Positions 29,501 through 39,625 of a stretch of 64,000 bases of DNA are shown piece by piece. Source of the stretch: Emiliania huxleyi CCMP1516 (lineage: Eukaryota > Haptophyta > Isochrysidales > Noelaerhabdaceae). A program made the translations under genes and the position numbers. The stretch covers positions 341,007-405,006 of the forward strand of contig NW_005200250.1 of the NCBI RefSeq assembly GCF_000372725.1, in the 5' to 3' direction. Under the pieces are notes generated by a model, which saw nothing but the letters and a program-made list of their open reading frames with translations, was not told the origin of the DNA and ran no database searches. The first letter of the stretch is position 1. Every line of letters starts with the position of its first letter.

Positions 29501-30035
29501 TTGAGCCTTGGCACCAGCCAAGCAGTTGATTTGGCCCTGGCACCAGCCTTGGCAGTTGATTTGGCCTTGGCACCAGCCTTGGCGGGCGGGCACGCGGGAC
29601 ATGCACAGGCGCCAAGGGGCGCAGCGCCGACAATCACGGCGGTGATTGCGGCGCAGGTGGGGGGACGGGAAGTCCGTCGGCGTTTCCGGGGGCCCAAGGA
29701 AGCGCGAGGGAAAAATTCCGCCGCTGAGGGCGCTCGTGCGGCAATAGCCGGGTGGAGGGGGGAGCGTGCCGGACGGGGCGTCGTCGCGCCGTCCGATGGT
29801 CTGCTGCCCCGCGCAGCAACCGTCGGGCGACGACCCGGGGGCCAAAAACCCGGCGACGACGGCGCTCTGGATGGGGCGTGACCTCCTGCCTCCAACCTCC
29901 TTCCTTTTTTGAGCAGGTGTGACGCCGCGCGAGCGACGCTCCGAGATCGCCCGAGATAGCGCGGCGCGGCCCCGAGATCGCCCGAGATTGCGCGAGATCG
30001 CCCGAGATCGCGCGGCGCGGCCCGAGGCGAGGTGG
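29500..30035. repeat. tandem 32-base repeat and GAGATCGCCC repeats
   Basis: At 29508-29584 the unit TTGGCACCAGCCTTGGCAGT (about 32 bases with TGATTTGGCC) occurs two and a half times. At 29938-30030 the words CGAGATCGCCCGAGAT and GCGCGGCGCGGCC alternate. Between them I see no supported gene. Confidence 0.7.
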
Positions 30036-30257
30036 ATGGGCTGGGAGCGAGGGGGCGGAAGTGCTCAGTGCGGTAGATGGTCAGCTCGAGGCGCGTGAGC
30101 CGGACTTGTGAGCCGGACCACCCCCTCTTGAACCCTGCGTTGTTGAGCCAGGACTCAACATACTCGGGCTGTCGCCGTCCCAAACTGTCACTCCCCTCTC
30201 TCCCGGCCGGGGTGGGGCGCGCGCGGGGGCGGCGGGTGTGCGGGATGTCTGTGGGGC

Positions 30258-30386
30258 CGAGAAAGAAAGAAAGAAAACGGACAACCCAAGGGAGGGATGG
30301 GAAAAGAAAGAAAGAAAGAAAACACACAACCCAAGGGAGGGATGGGAGAACGGCACGCCGCCACCACACAGGGATTTTAAAGGAGG
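30258..30386 (+). repeat. dispersed repeat, two tandem copies of (GAAA)n + CCCAAGGGAGGGATGGGA
   Basis: GAAAGAAAGAAAGAAAACGG then ACAACCCAAGGGAGGGATGG, repeated once, ending CGGCACGCCGCCACCACACA and GGGATTTTAA. This is the most complete copy in the window and sits about 130 bases upstream of the gene at 30518. Confidence 0.9.
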
Positions 30387-30517
30387 GATCTACCCTTATA
30401 AGTCTCTCGTGTCGGCGCCGACGCTCTTTTAACGTAGAACGTCCCAGCTGAACACGAGAACACCGCCCGCCGACGATCGATCAGTCCACAATCGTCGGCC
30501 CGCAGCGACCCGCAGCG

Positions 30518-31218
30518 ATGGATGCCGCCGCCCCCCCGGCCCCTACGGCCGACGCGCCGATGCACGACCGGCCTCCGTCGGACGGCTCTCCAGCCTCTCC
30601 GGCCGCTGCCGCCCGCGCTGCTGCCGATCCAGTCCCTCTCACGCTCAGCGATACCCGCACAACCTACGACAACTTTGAGGTCGCCGGCTTTGGCCAGGTG
30701 CAGCCACCACCTGCTTGCCTCCATGTTCACGCTTCGCGCCCCTCCCCCCCCGCTGACGCCGCCGCATGACCTTAGGTGAGGGGCACGACTACCCGCCTGG
30801 AAGGCGCTCTCATCAGCAAGTCACCCAGGCACCAACTCCTGGGCGTTTACGCTTGACTGCGAAACCATGCAGTGGATGCAGCTCGATCAAAACGGCGACG
30901 CCAACAGCTGGCCCCTGGGCGAGTTCCTTGCGCTCAGGATGAGGTGCGAGCCATGATGCTCGACTATCAGCGTGCACCAAGTCGCTCACATTCCGTGAGT
31001 TCGTCAACGGGCCGAACACACTCTCCAAGTCGACGGCGATCTCGAACTCCGACAACTGGACCGGTGCACCAGCCACGGAGGACGATGGCTCCCTCGACGA
31101 CATCCCTTCATCGACGGACGCCTTCACCGCCGCCGGCCCTGGGCCATCCAGCGCGGCCTCCGACGGCCTGCACGTGATCGAGGTACAGAAACGGTGGCTG
31201 CCGCAGCTCACACCCTAA
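30518..31218 (+). CDS. Hypothetical protein with two apparent 25-base introns
   Basis: Four exons (30518-30697, 30776-30803, 30829-30945, 30971-31218) give an unbroken 190-residue frame from MDAAAPPAPTADAPMHDRPP to KRWLPQLTP. Intron 1 is 78 bases, GT-AG. The next two (30804-30828 and 30946-30970) are each exactly 25 bases and read GC...AG; removing both restores one frame through LEGTNSWAFTLDCETMQWMQ and LALRMRSCTKSLTFREFVNG. The N-terminal part is Pro/Ala-rich, the C-terminal part acidic. I recognise no family. Alternatives: a pseudogene with two 25-base insertions, or a different gene on the minus strand, which has an open frame at 30813-31211. Confidence 0.4.
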
Positions 31219-31830
31219 TCTATCTGCCTTAGGCACGGAGCCAACGGAGCCATCGCGCATGCCCGCATCGCGTGCGGCTCCGAGGTCTCCCGCCAAGACC
31301 GGCTCGGCGCGGCGCGTGGCCGCACGCCGCCGTTGAAAAGGCGATAGGAGAGGGGAGAGCGCCGGCCACATCGAGCGAGCGCTGACGTGTAAGGTGTCTG
31401 CGCTGCTCCGGTGTGTGTGGGATTATGCCTCCCCCCATCTGTGCGGCGAGGTGTTTGCGGTGGGTGCGAAGGCCGATCGTGCGCGATAGCCTCCCATTGT
31501 GCGTGGTGTGTCGGTGTGTCGGTCGTCCGGAGCGTGTGGCGGCGCCGTTGCATGCAGCGACTCTGCTCACGTGCCACGACTGCTTTGACTGACTTATGAG
31601 TGCTGATGGATGATCTCCGACAACCCAAAACCAAAATGAAAATGCGGAGTGGCCCCACTTTGGCGTGCAGATCCTGCGTCTCTCACTGCCCGAACAACAG
31701 AGGCGGGTCCGCCGCAGGTCCCCCACTAGTGGGAGTGATATGCCATGTCCCGCCTTGCTTTGTTTCCAACATCGAAGGCTAAGCTCGAAAAGAAAGGTGC
31801 GGAATCGCCACAATCGACTCTCCAGCGCAC
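31219..31830. other. intergenic gap before the RING-CH gene
   Basis: No gene supported. It should contain the promoter and 5' UTR, or upstream exons, of the plus-strand RING-CH gene. Confidence 0.4.
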
Positions 31831-34151
31831 ATGCAGCGGGTGCGCCCGCCCGAATTTTCAGGCACAAATGTTGGGCGGTGCCCCTCTCTCACTGACCCCT
31901 CCCTCGCCGACTTCCTCGCCGAGCACGGCCTGCAAAGTCTGGAGGAGCCGTTGGCGGCGCGCGTCGGCAGCCTGGACGCGCTGGCGAGGTGCTCTGATCT
32001 CAAGGAGCTAGGCCTGAAGCTCGGCCACCGCCTGCGCCTGCAGAAGGCATTTGCGACTCTCTCGGTGCTGCGAAACGTCCGGCTGATCACGCGAGCAGTC
32101 GAGGAGGGCACACTGCTGGCGTGGGAAGCAGACGGCGAGACCAAACTGCGTGCGGACCTCAGCGATCGCTGCTCTCAGGCCGCGCGTCTGGTTCCGCAAG
32201 GCACGCTCCTGCGCCGCATGCAGTTCACAGCGATCAGCAGTGACCGAGCGACAGGCAACGATTGCGACCAGGCGACAGGCGAATACTGCGACGAGTGCAT
32301 CGTCGGCTGCGCCGAGCTTCTCCTCGTCCGCAGCCCGCTACCGCCGCCGCCTCTGCCACCGTGCAGGATCTGCCTCGAAGTCACGGAGGAGGGGTCGTTT
32401 GAGGACGACGAGACGCTGAACGCTGGAGTCTTGGCCGCCCTTCGCGCCAATGGCCTCGTGGTCGACTCCTCCGCACAGGAGGGTGCTCGGCTGCTGCGTG
32501 GTCGCCTGCTGCACGACGCGTGCGCCTGCCGAGGCAGCGCTGCCGCGGTGCACGAGGGGTGCCTGGCGTCGTGGCTCGTCGCCTCGCGCCGGTTTGGCAA
32601 CCACACGTGCGGCGAGTGCAAGCAGCCGTACGTCGGCCGCGCCTCTCTGGTGCTCTCTCGAATCCACCAGCGGCTCAAGTCGGTCGAGGCGGCGGCGGCC
32701 GCGGCGCACGCCCAACGCACCGTCGAGGCGGGCGCCGCTCCGTCCGAGGGCGCCCGGGCGGCGCTCGAGGCGGACGCGCGCGAGATCGCGGAGCTCGAGG
32801 CCCGGCACAACGAAGCCGTGCAGGTGTGGCACGCGGGGCACTTCCGTGACGCGGCGGCAACGCTCGCCGCGCTGCTCGACACGCTCGAGGCGTCCGCCGC
32901 TTCCGCCGCCGCCGCGGCGGCGGCGGCGGCGACCGAAGACGAGGCTCAGGCGCGGCGACGCCCCGGCGGGCGACGAAAGCTCGTAGACACGTGCCTGACT
33001 CGTCCGAGAGCACGTCCCACCAGGCGCGGGCGGCGCTCCAGGCGGCGCGAGAGTCGCTCGAGCTCTCCGCCTCGCACAACCTCGGCCTCACCCTGCACGA
33101 CAGCGGCAGCCAGCTCGACGTCGCCGCGAGCTTCGTTTCAAAGGCGTCGGCGGGCTTCGAGCTCCGCTTGGGGCCGGACCACCCAAACACGCTCAAGTGC
33201 CTGCACAATGTGGCCATGCTCACCGCCGCGGCGGGCAGCCTCCAGGAGGCGGCCGGGGTGTACGAGGGCGCCCTCGCCGCACGTTCGCGCGCGCTGGGCC
33301 CGGAGCACCCCGACACGCTCAAGACGAGCTGCAACCTGGGGCTGACCTGGCACCAGCTGGGAGAGCACGCCAAGGCGGTCGAGGTTCTGTCCGCCACCGA
33401 GGAGAGCGCGCGGAGAGTGCTCGGGCCGAGCTCGCCGGTCAGGCTCGCGAGCGCGCACAACCTCGCGCTGTCGCTCGCCGGCGAGGGCGTGGGCCGGCGG
33501 CGCGAGGGCATCGAGATGCTGCGCGCGGTGTGGCAGTCGCGGCGCGAGGCGCTCGGCCCGACGCATCGCGACACGCTGCAGACGTGCTGCGACTTGGGGC
33601 GGACCCTGGCGGGCGGCGAGGCGGCGCATCGGACCGAGGCGAGGGCGCTGCTCGTGACGGCGCTGGAGGAGGCAAAGGGCGCCCTCGGCGCGGCGCACGC
33701 GCTGCCGCGGCGCGTGGAGGCGGCGCTCAGGGCGGTGGAGGGCCAGGCGGCGTTGCCAGGGGCGGGGGAGCTGGACGAGGCGGAGGCCGAGCACTGGGCC
33801 GCCGTGCAGGCGGACCGGCGACCGGACGACGGGCTGCTCACCGCCCTGCTGATGCACGTCTTTGTGGCGCCCGAGCGGCTCGGCGGCCCGCCGCAGGTGC
33901 TGCGGCGCGACTTGCGCCGGCGCCTCCTCTCCGCCGTGCTGGACGCCGCCTGGGCCGCGGGCGCCACCGCCGTCGAGGCGCTCGAGGCGGACCTCGAGGG
34001 CTTTGAGGCGGTGCTTCCCCCGCGAGGAGACGGGGGGGAGCGGGCGGGGGAGGAGGGCGGCGGGGGCGGAGGCGCGGTCCGGTGCAGGAAGGTGAGGCCG
34101 CCCGAGGAGAGAGACGCAGGCGGGTCGGCGTCGATCGATCGTTCGAAATAA
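31831..34151 (+). CDS. SAM-like / RING-CH / tetratricopeptide protein, probable E3 ubiquitin ligase
   Basis: Two exons (31831-32949, 33024-34151) give 748 residues. Residues 25-75 look like a SAM domain (LADFLAEHGLQSL...CSDLKELGLKLGHRLRLQKAF). A RING-CH (C4HC3) finger follows: CRICLEVTEE, CACRGSAAAVHEGCLASWL, and CGECKQPY. This finger type recruits E2 enzymes to ubiquitinate membrane or other proteins. The C-terminal half has kinesin-light-chain-like TPRs with the repeated phrase LGPDHPNTLKCLHNVAML / LGPEHPDTLKTSCNLGL. The 74-base intron (32950-33023) is read as GC-AG; CAGGCGCGG occurs at both ends. A 41-base GT-AG choice (32983-33023) also keeps frame. The stop runs into AAATAAATAAATAAATAAAA, a probable poly(A) signal. 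Confidence 0.75.
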
Positions 34152-34951
34152 ATAAATAAATAAAAACGGACACCTCTACTAGGAGATGGGTAAAAAGGAA
34201 CAGGTCCCCGCCCTGCGGTCTTTGTGCAGGGTTCTTTGTGGGTGTGGTCGGCGACTAGCCGGGGTCGTCCTCCCGATGGGGGACTAGCACTAGCCGTCTT
34301 CCACATATGTCCCTCGATCGTTCGAGATCGAGGTCGACCTTGAAAATCTAGTTGTGCGTGCTTTCTGTTTCTCTCTTCTGTCTTTCACAAAGGAAAGGAA
34401 GAATTTTTGTGAACATCCACAGGGCGGGGACAGCGGTGGAGACACAAACATATGTCGGCGCCTAACTGCTTTCTCTCTTCTGTGTGTCTTTCCGACACAC
34501 TTTCCGACACGTGCGACAAAGGAAAGGAAGAAATTTTGTGAACATGCAGGGCGGGGACAGCGACACACACATGCACATGCACATGCACATGTACATGTAC
34601 ATGTTGTGCATGTCCCTAACCTCTCGTCTGAGGTGCGAGCCCTGGATGGAGGCCCTGGGGATGGGGGGAGTTCACAGTAGGGTGATAAGAAACAAGAACC
34701 TCGCATGCGACGACTGTGAGGGTGTGAGAGACAGACCCTTCACACAGCCTTGTTATTGATTCAATAATGGTGTATTTCACAGCCTTGTTATTGAGAAGAA
34801 AATACGTTCACAGCCTTGTTATTGAGAAGAAAATACCTCCTATGGCGCTATGCGCTGGCCTGTGAGAGGTTGAGGTGCGAGCCCTGGAGGCCCTGGGGAT
34901 GGGGGGGGACTACCCGCGGGCTTAGAAGGCCCGCGCGCAGGGGGGTGGGGC
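34152..34951. repeat. region of short duplicated repeats
   Basis: GAAAGGAAGAATTTTTGTGA...GGGCGGGGACAGCG is present twice (34389-34433 and 34520-34562). A (ACATGC/ACATGT)n microsatellite lies at 34568-34604. GCGAGCCCTGGATGGAGGCC type sequence occurs at 34638 and again at 34876. GAAACAAGAACCTCGCAT...GAGGGTGTGAGAGACA at 34687-34735 returns at 55127-55172. No gene is seen. Confidence 0.75.
34752..34865 (-). repeat. dispersed repeat, AATAACAAGGCTGTG type, reverse copies
   Basis: Three reverse-orientation units of CACAGCCTTGTTATTGAGAA with AAATAC, then CTCCTATGGCGCTATGCGCT. This is the reverse complement of 2068-2130 and resembles 60880-61003. Confidence 0.85.
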
Positions 34952-34954
34952 ATT

Positions 34955-35110
34955 GAGACCGGTCATGAATGAGTGCGCGACACGCATGTTGCGAGCAGCG
35001 TTGTTGATGTTTTGCGCATCGCCACTGACGGCGGCGCGCGAGAGCTGTTGCGAGTGGTGTTGGGCGAAGCCCCGGGCGCTGCCGGAGGCTGTGCCGTAGT
35101 CGGTGCGGTC
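34955..35110 (-). pseudogene. C-terminal fragment of the repeated family at 27350-28640
   Basis: The minus strand encodes DRTDYGTASGSARGFAQHHS, QQLSRAAVSGDAQNINNAAR and NMRVAHSFMTG. It aligns with TVYGAASASASSFVVHHTQQ, ISMAAVAGDADNINKQARKM of the decayed gene at 27350. Nothing else of the family is found here, so this is a fragment. It lies upstream of the aldo-keto reductase. Confidence 0.65.
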
Positions 35111-35211
35111 GACGGCGCTCGGGCTGCCGACCTCTTCACACCGGACGAATTTTAGACCTCCAGACCTGGCCCCCGCTGGAGGCGAGGCGTCAGTCGCTCA
35201 TCGCCGCACAC

Positions 35212-36360
35212 ATGCCTTCGCAAGCCCGACCGCGCCGCCGCACGCTCGGCTCGTCGTCGTTGGAGGTGTGCGAGGTCTGCCTCGGCACCATGACGATGGG
35301 TTCGATGACGGCGGACGAGGGCGACTGCCACGAAATTCTGTCAAAGTACGTGGAGCTCGGCGGTGACTTCCTCGACTGCGCCGAGATGTACCCTGTTCCG
35401 GTGCAGGAGAAGTGGGTCGGCCGATCGGAGGAGATCATCGGCACGTGGCTGGCCGGCCGTAGCGACCGCGATCGCCTCGTCATCGCCACCAAGGTCGTCG
35501 GCCCCCGCGCCGGCGCCAAGAAGGAGGCTCCTCCGAGCCGCGAGAGGGCGCTGGACGGCGACCCGCAGGCGGCGCCGAGCGAGGCGGACCTCACGCGCGC
35601 GCAGATCCTGCGCGCCTGCGACGCGTCGCTCAAGCGACTGCAGACGACACACATCGACCTGTACCAGATCCACTGGCCAGAGAGGTGGGTGCCAAAGTGG
35701 GGCGAGTCGCAGTACGTGGCCGCAAAGGCGGAGGCGGGCGCGCACACGTTGGAGGGCTTCGACGCCGTCGTCTCGACCATGGGAGAGCTCCTCTCCAGCG
35801 GCAAGATCAAGCACTGGGGCCTGAGCAACGAGACCACCTTCGGCGTCTGCATGTTTGTCGAGGCCAGCCGCCGCCTCGGAGTTGCGCCTCCGATCTCCAT
35901 CCAGAACGACTTTAGCCTCTGCTTCCGCACCTTCGAGTCCGAGCTGGCCGAGGCGTGCGCGCCGGCCCACTGCAACGTCTCCCTCCTCGCCTACGGCGTT
36001 CTGAACGGCGGAGCCCTCTCGGGCAAATACCTAGACGGCTCCGCCTCGCCGGGCGCCCGCTTCAACTTTGTGCAGCAGCTCGACATGGGCGGCTTCCAGG
36101 GGCGGTACAAGGGCGAGCAGAGCAACGCCGCCATCCGCGAGTACGCGGCGCTGGCGCAGTCGATCGGCGTCCAGCCCGCGGCGCTGGCGCAGGCGTGGGC
36201 CTACTCAAGGGAGTACATGGGCGCCGTCATCATCGGCGCGACCAGCGTGGCGCAGCTCGAGGCCAACTGGGCGGCGGCCAAGCTCGAGCTCTCCGCCGAC
36301 ACACTGGCCAAAATTGACGAGATCCACGTGCGCCACCGTAACCCCAACCTCACCGACTGA
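35212..36360 (+). CDS. Aldo-keto reductase, Tas-like
   Basis: A 382-residue single-exon NADPH-dependent aldo-keto reductase, overall like bacterial Tas-type proteins. The catalytic tetrad is present: Asp55 and Tyr60 (FLDCAEMYPVP), Lys94 (VIATKVVGP) and His154 (LYQIHWPERW). The C-terminal nucleotide-binding signature is AVIIGATSVAQLEAN. The start (MPSQARPRRRTLGSSSLEVC) fits the family's beginning, LGxSxLxVSxxxLGTMT. The substrate is unknown. No targeting peptide is obvious. Confidence 0.9.
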   Translation: MPSQARPRRRTLGSSSLEVCEVCLGTMTMGSMTADEGDCHEILSKYVELGGDFLDCAEMYPVPVQEKWVGRSEEIIGTWLAGRSDRDRLVIATKVVGPRAGAKKEAPPSRERALDGDPQAAPSEADLTRAQILRACDASLKRLQTTHIDLYQIHWPERWVPKWGESQYVAAKAEAGAHTLEGFDAVVSTMGELLSSGKIKHWGLSNETTFGVCMFVEASRRLGVAPPISIQNDFSLCFRTFESELAEACAPAHCNVSLLAYGVLNGGALSGKYLDGSASPGARFNFVQQLDMGGFQGRYKGEQSNAAIREYAALAQSIGVQPAALAQAWAYSREYMGAVIIGATSVAQLEANWAAAKLELSADTLAKIDEIHVRHRNPNLTD

Positions 36361-37033
36361 AACCCGCGGCGGCCCGGTCTCCCGTCTCCGTGCGCTGCGG
36401 CCTGACGGCCCCAGGACGGCCCCGGCAGTTGCCCCACGCCCCCGCCCAGCTGTTCGCGGCGCTCTTCGTGTCCGGTATTTCGAATCGTGTTTACAGCATT
36501 CTTGGGACCGTCGTTTACCGCGTTTGCGCATAGACGCTAGTTTGCTGTTTGGGGTCGGGGACGGGGTGGGAGCTGGGACACTTTCACTTACCGCGAATAC
36601 CGAGAGATAAAAAGCCGTAGCAGCACGCAGCACGCAGGTCGCAGCACGGCAGAGCCTTTTGAGTTTCGAATTCGTTTTTCATCGACACAACACACACACG
36701 TGAGACACGTTTCTCGGACATGTTCTCGGAGCAATATACCGACGACACACAGCGAGACAGAGGAAATATGCACGCTCGCACATGATGCGCCGAGACATGT
36801 ACGCAATCTATGCGAGGCGAAGCGTACGAAACCCGGTTCTCCTCATGCGGAGAGGCATGACGAGACTAGATATGGCCCGATGTCGCATGTCGCATGATGG
36901 CTCGAGGCATGATGTGGAGGCGCAGCGCGCGACAACGCGGCGGAGGTCGGCGGAGAGAGAGCAGCGCGGGAGACGCGGCGCCGCATGTAGGGCGAGGTCG
37001 GTGGCAAGTCGGACGGCGGCGCGGCGGCGCGTC
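36361..37033. other. gap between convergent genes
   Basis: This lies between the stop of the aldo-keto reductase (+) and the stop of the Gfo/Idh oxidoreductase (-). I see no gene or clear repeat. Apparent frames on the minus strand here are shadows. Confidence 0.5.
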
Positions 37034-39412
37034 TCACGCCGGGATCGGCTCCGGCTCGGAGGTGCGCGCGCCGCCGAGCGAGCGGAGGAATGCGCTCAGC
37101 CGGTCGCGTTTCCGGAGGCGCGGGCTGCCCTCCATGCTTCCGTCCAGCGCGGGCAGCACCTCCGACAACTTGACCCACCGCTGCTCCTTGGCAGAGAGGC
37201 CGGCGGCGATGGCCATGGCGAGGGCGATGACGCCGTCCTCGCCCGTGACGGGCGCGTCCGAAGCTGACTCGATCGAGTCGATGAAGGCGACCGTCTCCGC
37301 CTGCGGGGCGTGTCGTGGACGTGTCGTGGACGTGTCGTGGACGCGTCACGGGCCCGTGCAGCCCGGGCGCGCGAGGCGAGGGGGGTGCTCGTCGCCTCGT
37401 AGGCTGCGATGTAGCGCGACATGAAGAAGTCGTACGGCAGGTCGGCCATCCCCACAAAGTCGCCCGTGAAGACGCGAGCCGTGTTGGGGTACCTGGCGGG
37501 CAAGCCGCGGGCGACGCGTCACGGACGCGTCCGCGCGAGACGCGCGCGAGGACGCGCGCGGGGTGTGCTCGGCTCACATGTTGTCGGTCATCACCATCGC
37601 CGCCGTGCCGAGCGCCTCTGCGCGCTGGTCGTACCCGTACGTCGCCTGGCGGCAGGCGTCGGTCGTGGCGGCAGGTAATCTCGCGCGATCTCGGGTCATC
37701 TCAGGGAGGCTCGCCTGGCGGCAGACGTCGATGGTGGCCGTCCGCCCCTCGCGGTACTTGACGATGATGGTGGCCGTGTCGTACGCCTCCGGGCCGGGCA
37801 GATCGGCGATCTCCTGCGAGGCGAAGCCGCGGACCGAGGTGCAGCCGGGCTAGAGGAGAGGGCTGGAGGAGAGGGCTGGAGGAGAGGGCTGGAGGAGAGG
37901 GCTGGAGGAGAGGGCTGGAGGAGAGGGCTGGAGGAGAGGGCTGGAGGAGAGGGCTGGAGGAGAGGGCTGGAGGAGAGGGCTGGGGGAGAGGGCTGGAGGA
38001 GAGGGCTGGGGGAGAGGGCTAGAGGAGAAGGCTGGAGGAGAGGGCTGGAGGAGAGGGCTGGAGGAGAGGGCTGGAGGAGAGGGCTGGAGGAGAAGGCTAG
38101 AGGAGAGGGCTGGAGGAGAGGGCTGGAGGAGAGGGCTGGAGGAGAGGGCTGGAGGAGAGGGCTGGGGGAGAGGGCTGGAGGAGAGGGCTGGGGGAGAGGG
38201 CTGGAGGAGAGGGCTGGGGGAGAGGGCTGGAGGAGAGGGCTGGAGGAGAGGGCTGGAGGAGAGGGCTGGAGGAGAGGGCTGGGGGAGAGGGCTGGAGGAG
38301 AGGGCGGAGGAGCTCCTGGTTGATCATGCACGAGCCGGTCGCAAAGACCTGAGGCAAGGCAGGCGGGGTGGGGCCGGGGGAGAGGCCAGCTCCTCCACGC
38401 GTCGGGTGAGGCGCAAGAGGCCAGCTCAACCCCGCGCCAGCACGTCCCGAGACAAGAGCCGCCGCACGGCATGGCAGTGCACGGCCCGGCGCCGATGAGG
38501 TGTGTGTGTGTGCGTGTGTGTGCGTGTGCAGACCTCGAGAGGGTCCTCGCCCATCAGGAAGCGAGACATGTCGAGGTCGTGGATCGCCATGTCCTTGAAG
38601 ATGCCGCCGCCGCCCTCCACGTACTTCTTCGGCGGCGGGGACGGGTCGCGCGACGTGAGCCGAATCTGGACGGGCGAGCCGATCTCGCCGTCCATGATGG
38701 CGCTCTTGACGCGCATGAAGTTGGGGTCGAAGCGGCGCTGCAGCGCGACCATCAGCTTAACGCCTGCGACGCCGCGCGCACGCGTCGGGAGCGAGGGCGG
38801 CTGCGAGGGCGGCTGCGTGGGGGCGGTGCGTGGCGACGGTGCGTGGCGAGCGTGGCGGGCGTGGCGGCGGTGGGCGGCGGCACCCTTCTCGCGCGCGAAG
38901 AGCACGCTCTGGATGGTCTCGTCAAGCTCGGTGGCAATTGGCTTCTCGCAAAAGATGTCCTTGCCGAGCTCTGCCGCAAGCCGGATCTGCGCGGCGTGGT
39001 ACTGCGACGGCGAGCAGATCCAAACCGCGTCGACGTCGGGGTTCCGAATCACCTCGTCCGCGTCCTTTGCAAAGTGCGCGATGCCGTACTTCTCGGCGAG
39101 AGCGGACACGGTCTCCTCACGAGACGAGCCACCAATGCTGACAACCTTGGCCTTCGGGCACTTGCGCAGCGTCTCGAGGTGCACGATGCCGATGCGACCG
39201 CAGCCGACAATGCCGACACGAATCGGCTCGCCGACCGCGCGGGGCGTCGAGATGGACAACGACGGCGCAGCCGCGCGCAGCACGATGGGCGTTGCGCGGA
39301 CCGGCACGTGGAGCGCGGCAGAGACGGACACGAATGGCGCGGAAGCGCGCAGCGTGCCGGGAGCGCGGACCGGCGCGTGGAGCGCGGCAGTCAAGGGAAG
39401 GAGGCAGAGCAT
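37034..39412 (-). CDS. Gfo/Idh/MocA-family oxidoreductase (inositol 2-dehydrogenase-like)
   Basis: Seven exons give 440 residues: 39412-38884, 38763-38534, 38348-38316, 37813-37715, 37645-37578, 37492-37396, 37300-37034. The NAD(P) fold has VGIVGCGRIGIVHLETLRKC; the catalytic-domain motif is DIFCEKPIA. Substrate-side motifs include GGGIFKDMAIHDLDMSRFLM and TYGYDQRAEALG. The leader MLCLLPLTAALHAPVRAPGT is a signal peptide, and ALHAPVRAPGTLRASAPFVS is duplicated as ALHVPVRATPIVLRAAAPSL. Introns 1, 2 and 5 are GT-AG; 4 and 6 are GC-AG. Intron 3 (38315-37814) has no GT or GC donor at the frame-compatible place and is filled with a minisatellite. Intron 4 is flanked by copies of TGCCGCCAGGCGA. Substrate unknown. 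Confidence 0.85.
37301..37395 (-). repeat. CGTGTCGTGGA tandem repeat in intron 6 of the Gfo/Idh gene
   Basis: Plus-strand GCGTGTCGTGGACGTGTCGT occurs as three tandem units at about 37309-37342, within the 95-base GC-AG intron 37395-37301. Confidence 0.75.
37853..38312 (-). repeat. 13-base minisatellite filling an intron, CCCTCTCCTCCAG on the coding strand
   Basis: About 35 tandem copies of GGGCTGGAGGAGA (plus strand), with a few variant units, fill intron 3 of the Gfo/Idh gene. Read on the coding strand, each unit is pyrimidine-rich and ends in CAG, the shape of a 3' splice site. Confidence 0.95.
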
Positions 39413-39489
39413 GCCGCCCCACTCTCCGCCACGCTGGCGCCAACGCAATGCCTCAACTACAAGAGAATGGTTAGAACGCGCACTCAGTC

Positions 39490-39625
39490 ATCTCCCATGC
39501 CTCCCTTGCTCGCGCAGGTGGGGACCCTGTCCTTCTCCCACCCCTTGTTTGGTGTGTCCGTTTTATTTATTTTATTTATCCCATGCCTCCCTTGGGGTCT
39601 GCGTTTTCTTTCTTTTTTTTGACGA
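39490..39625 (-). repeat. dispersed repeat CCCAAGGGAGGGATGGGA, reverse copies
   Basis: Two reverse-orientation units: CATCTCCCATGCCTCCCTTG at about 39489 and TATCCCATGCCTCCCTTGGG at about 39576, the second running into a TTTCTTTCTTT run. It lies upstream of the minus-strand Gfo/Idh gene. The rest of 39413-39911 shows no gene. Confidence 0.75.

Noticed and set aside
29296-30369. Long minus-strand frame of 357 residues
   Set aside because: It runs through the dispersed (GAAA)n repeat, the GAGATCGCCC repeats and the purine tract, giving Pro/Ser/Leu runs. Only a short piece (YVESWLNNAGFKRG...) looks protein-like, which is too little to call a gene.
30813-31211. Minus-strand frame of 132 residues opposite the gene at 30518
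   Set aside because: It has no family signal and ends in the repeat-free 3' side. The plus-strand reading gives a longer continuous protein, though this remains a competitor.
32983-33023. 41-base GT-AG intron in the RING-CH gene
   Set aside because: It keeps frame, but the 74-base GC-AG reading (32950-33023) fits the common intron size and has matching ends. RNA data would decide.
32675-34306. Minus-strand frame of 543 residues
   Set aside because: It is antisense to the TPR exon, with Arg/Pro/Ser-rich composition and no motif. The plus strand has clear TPRs.
37853-38312. CRISPR array or coding repeat
   Set aside because: Units are 13 bases without spacers and lie inside an intron of a eukaryotic gene; the Pro/Ser/Leu frames through it are artefacts.
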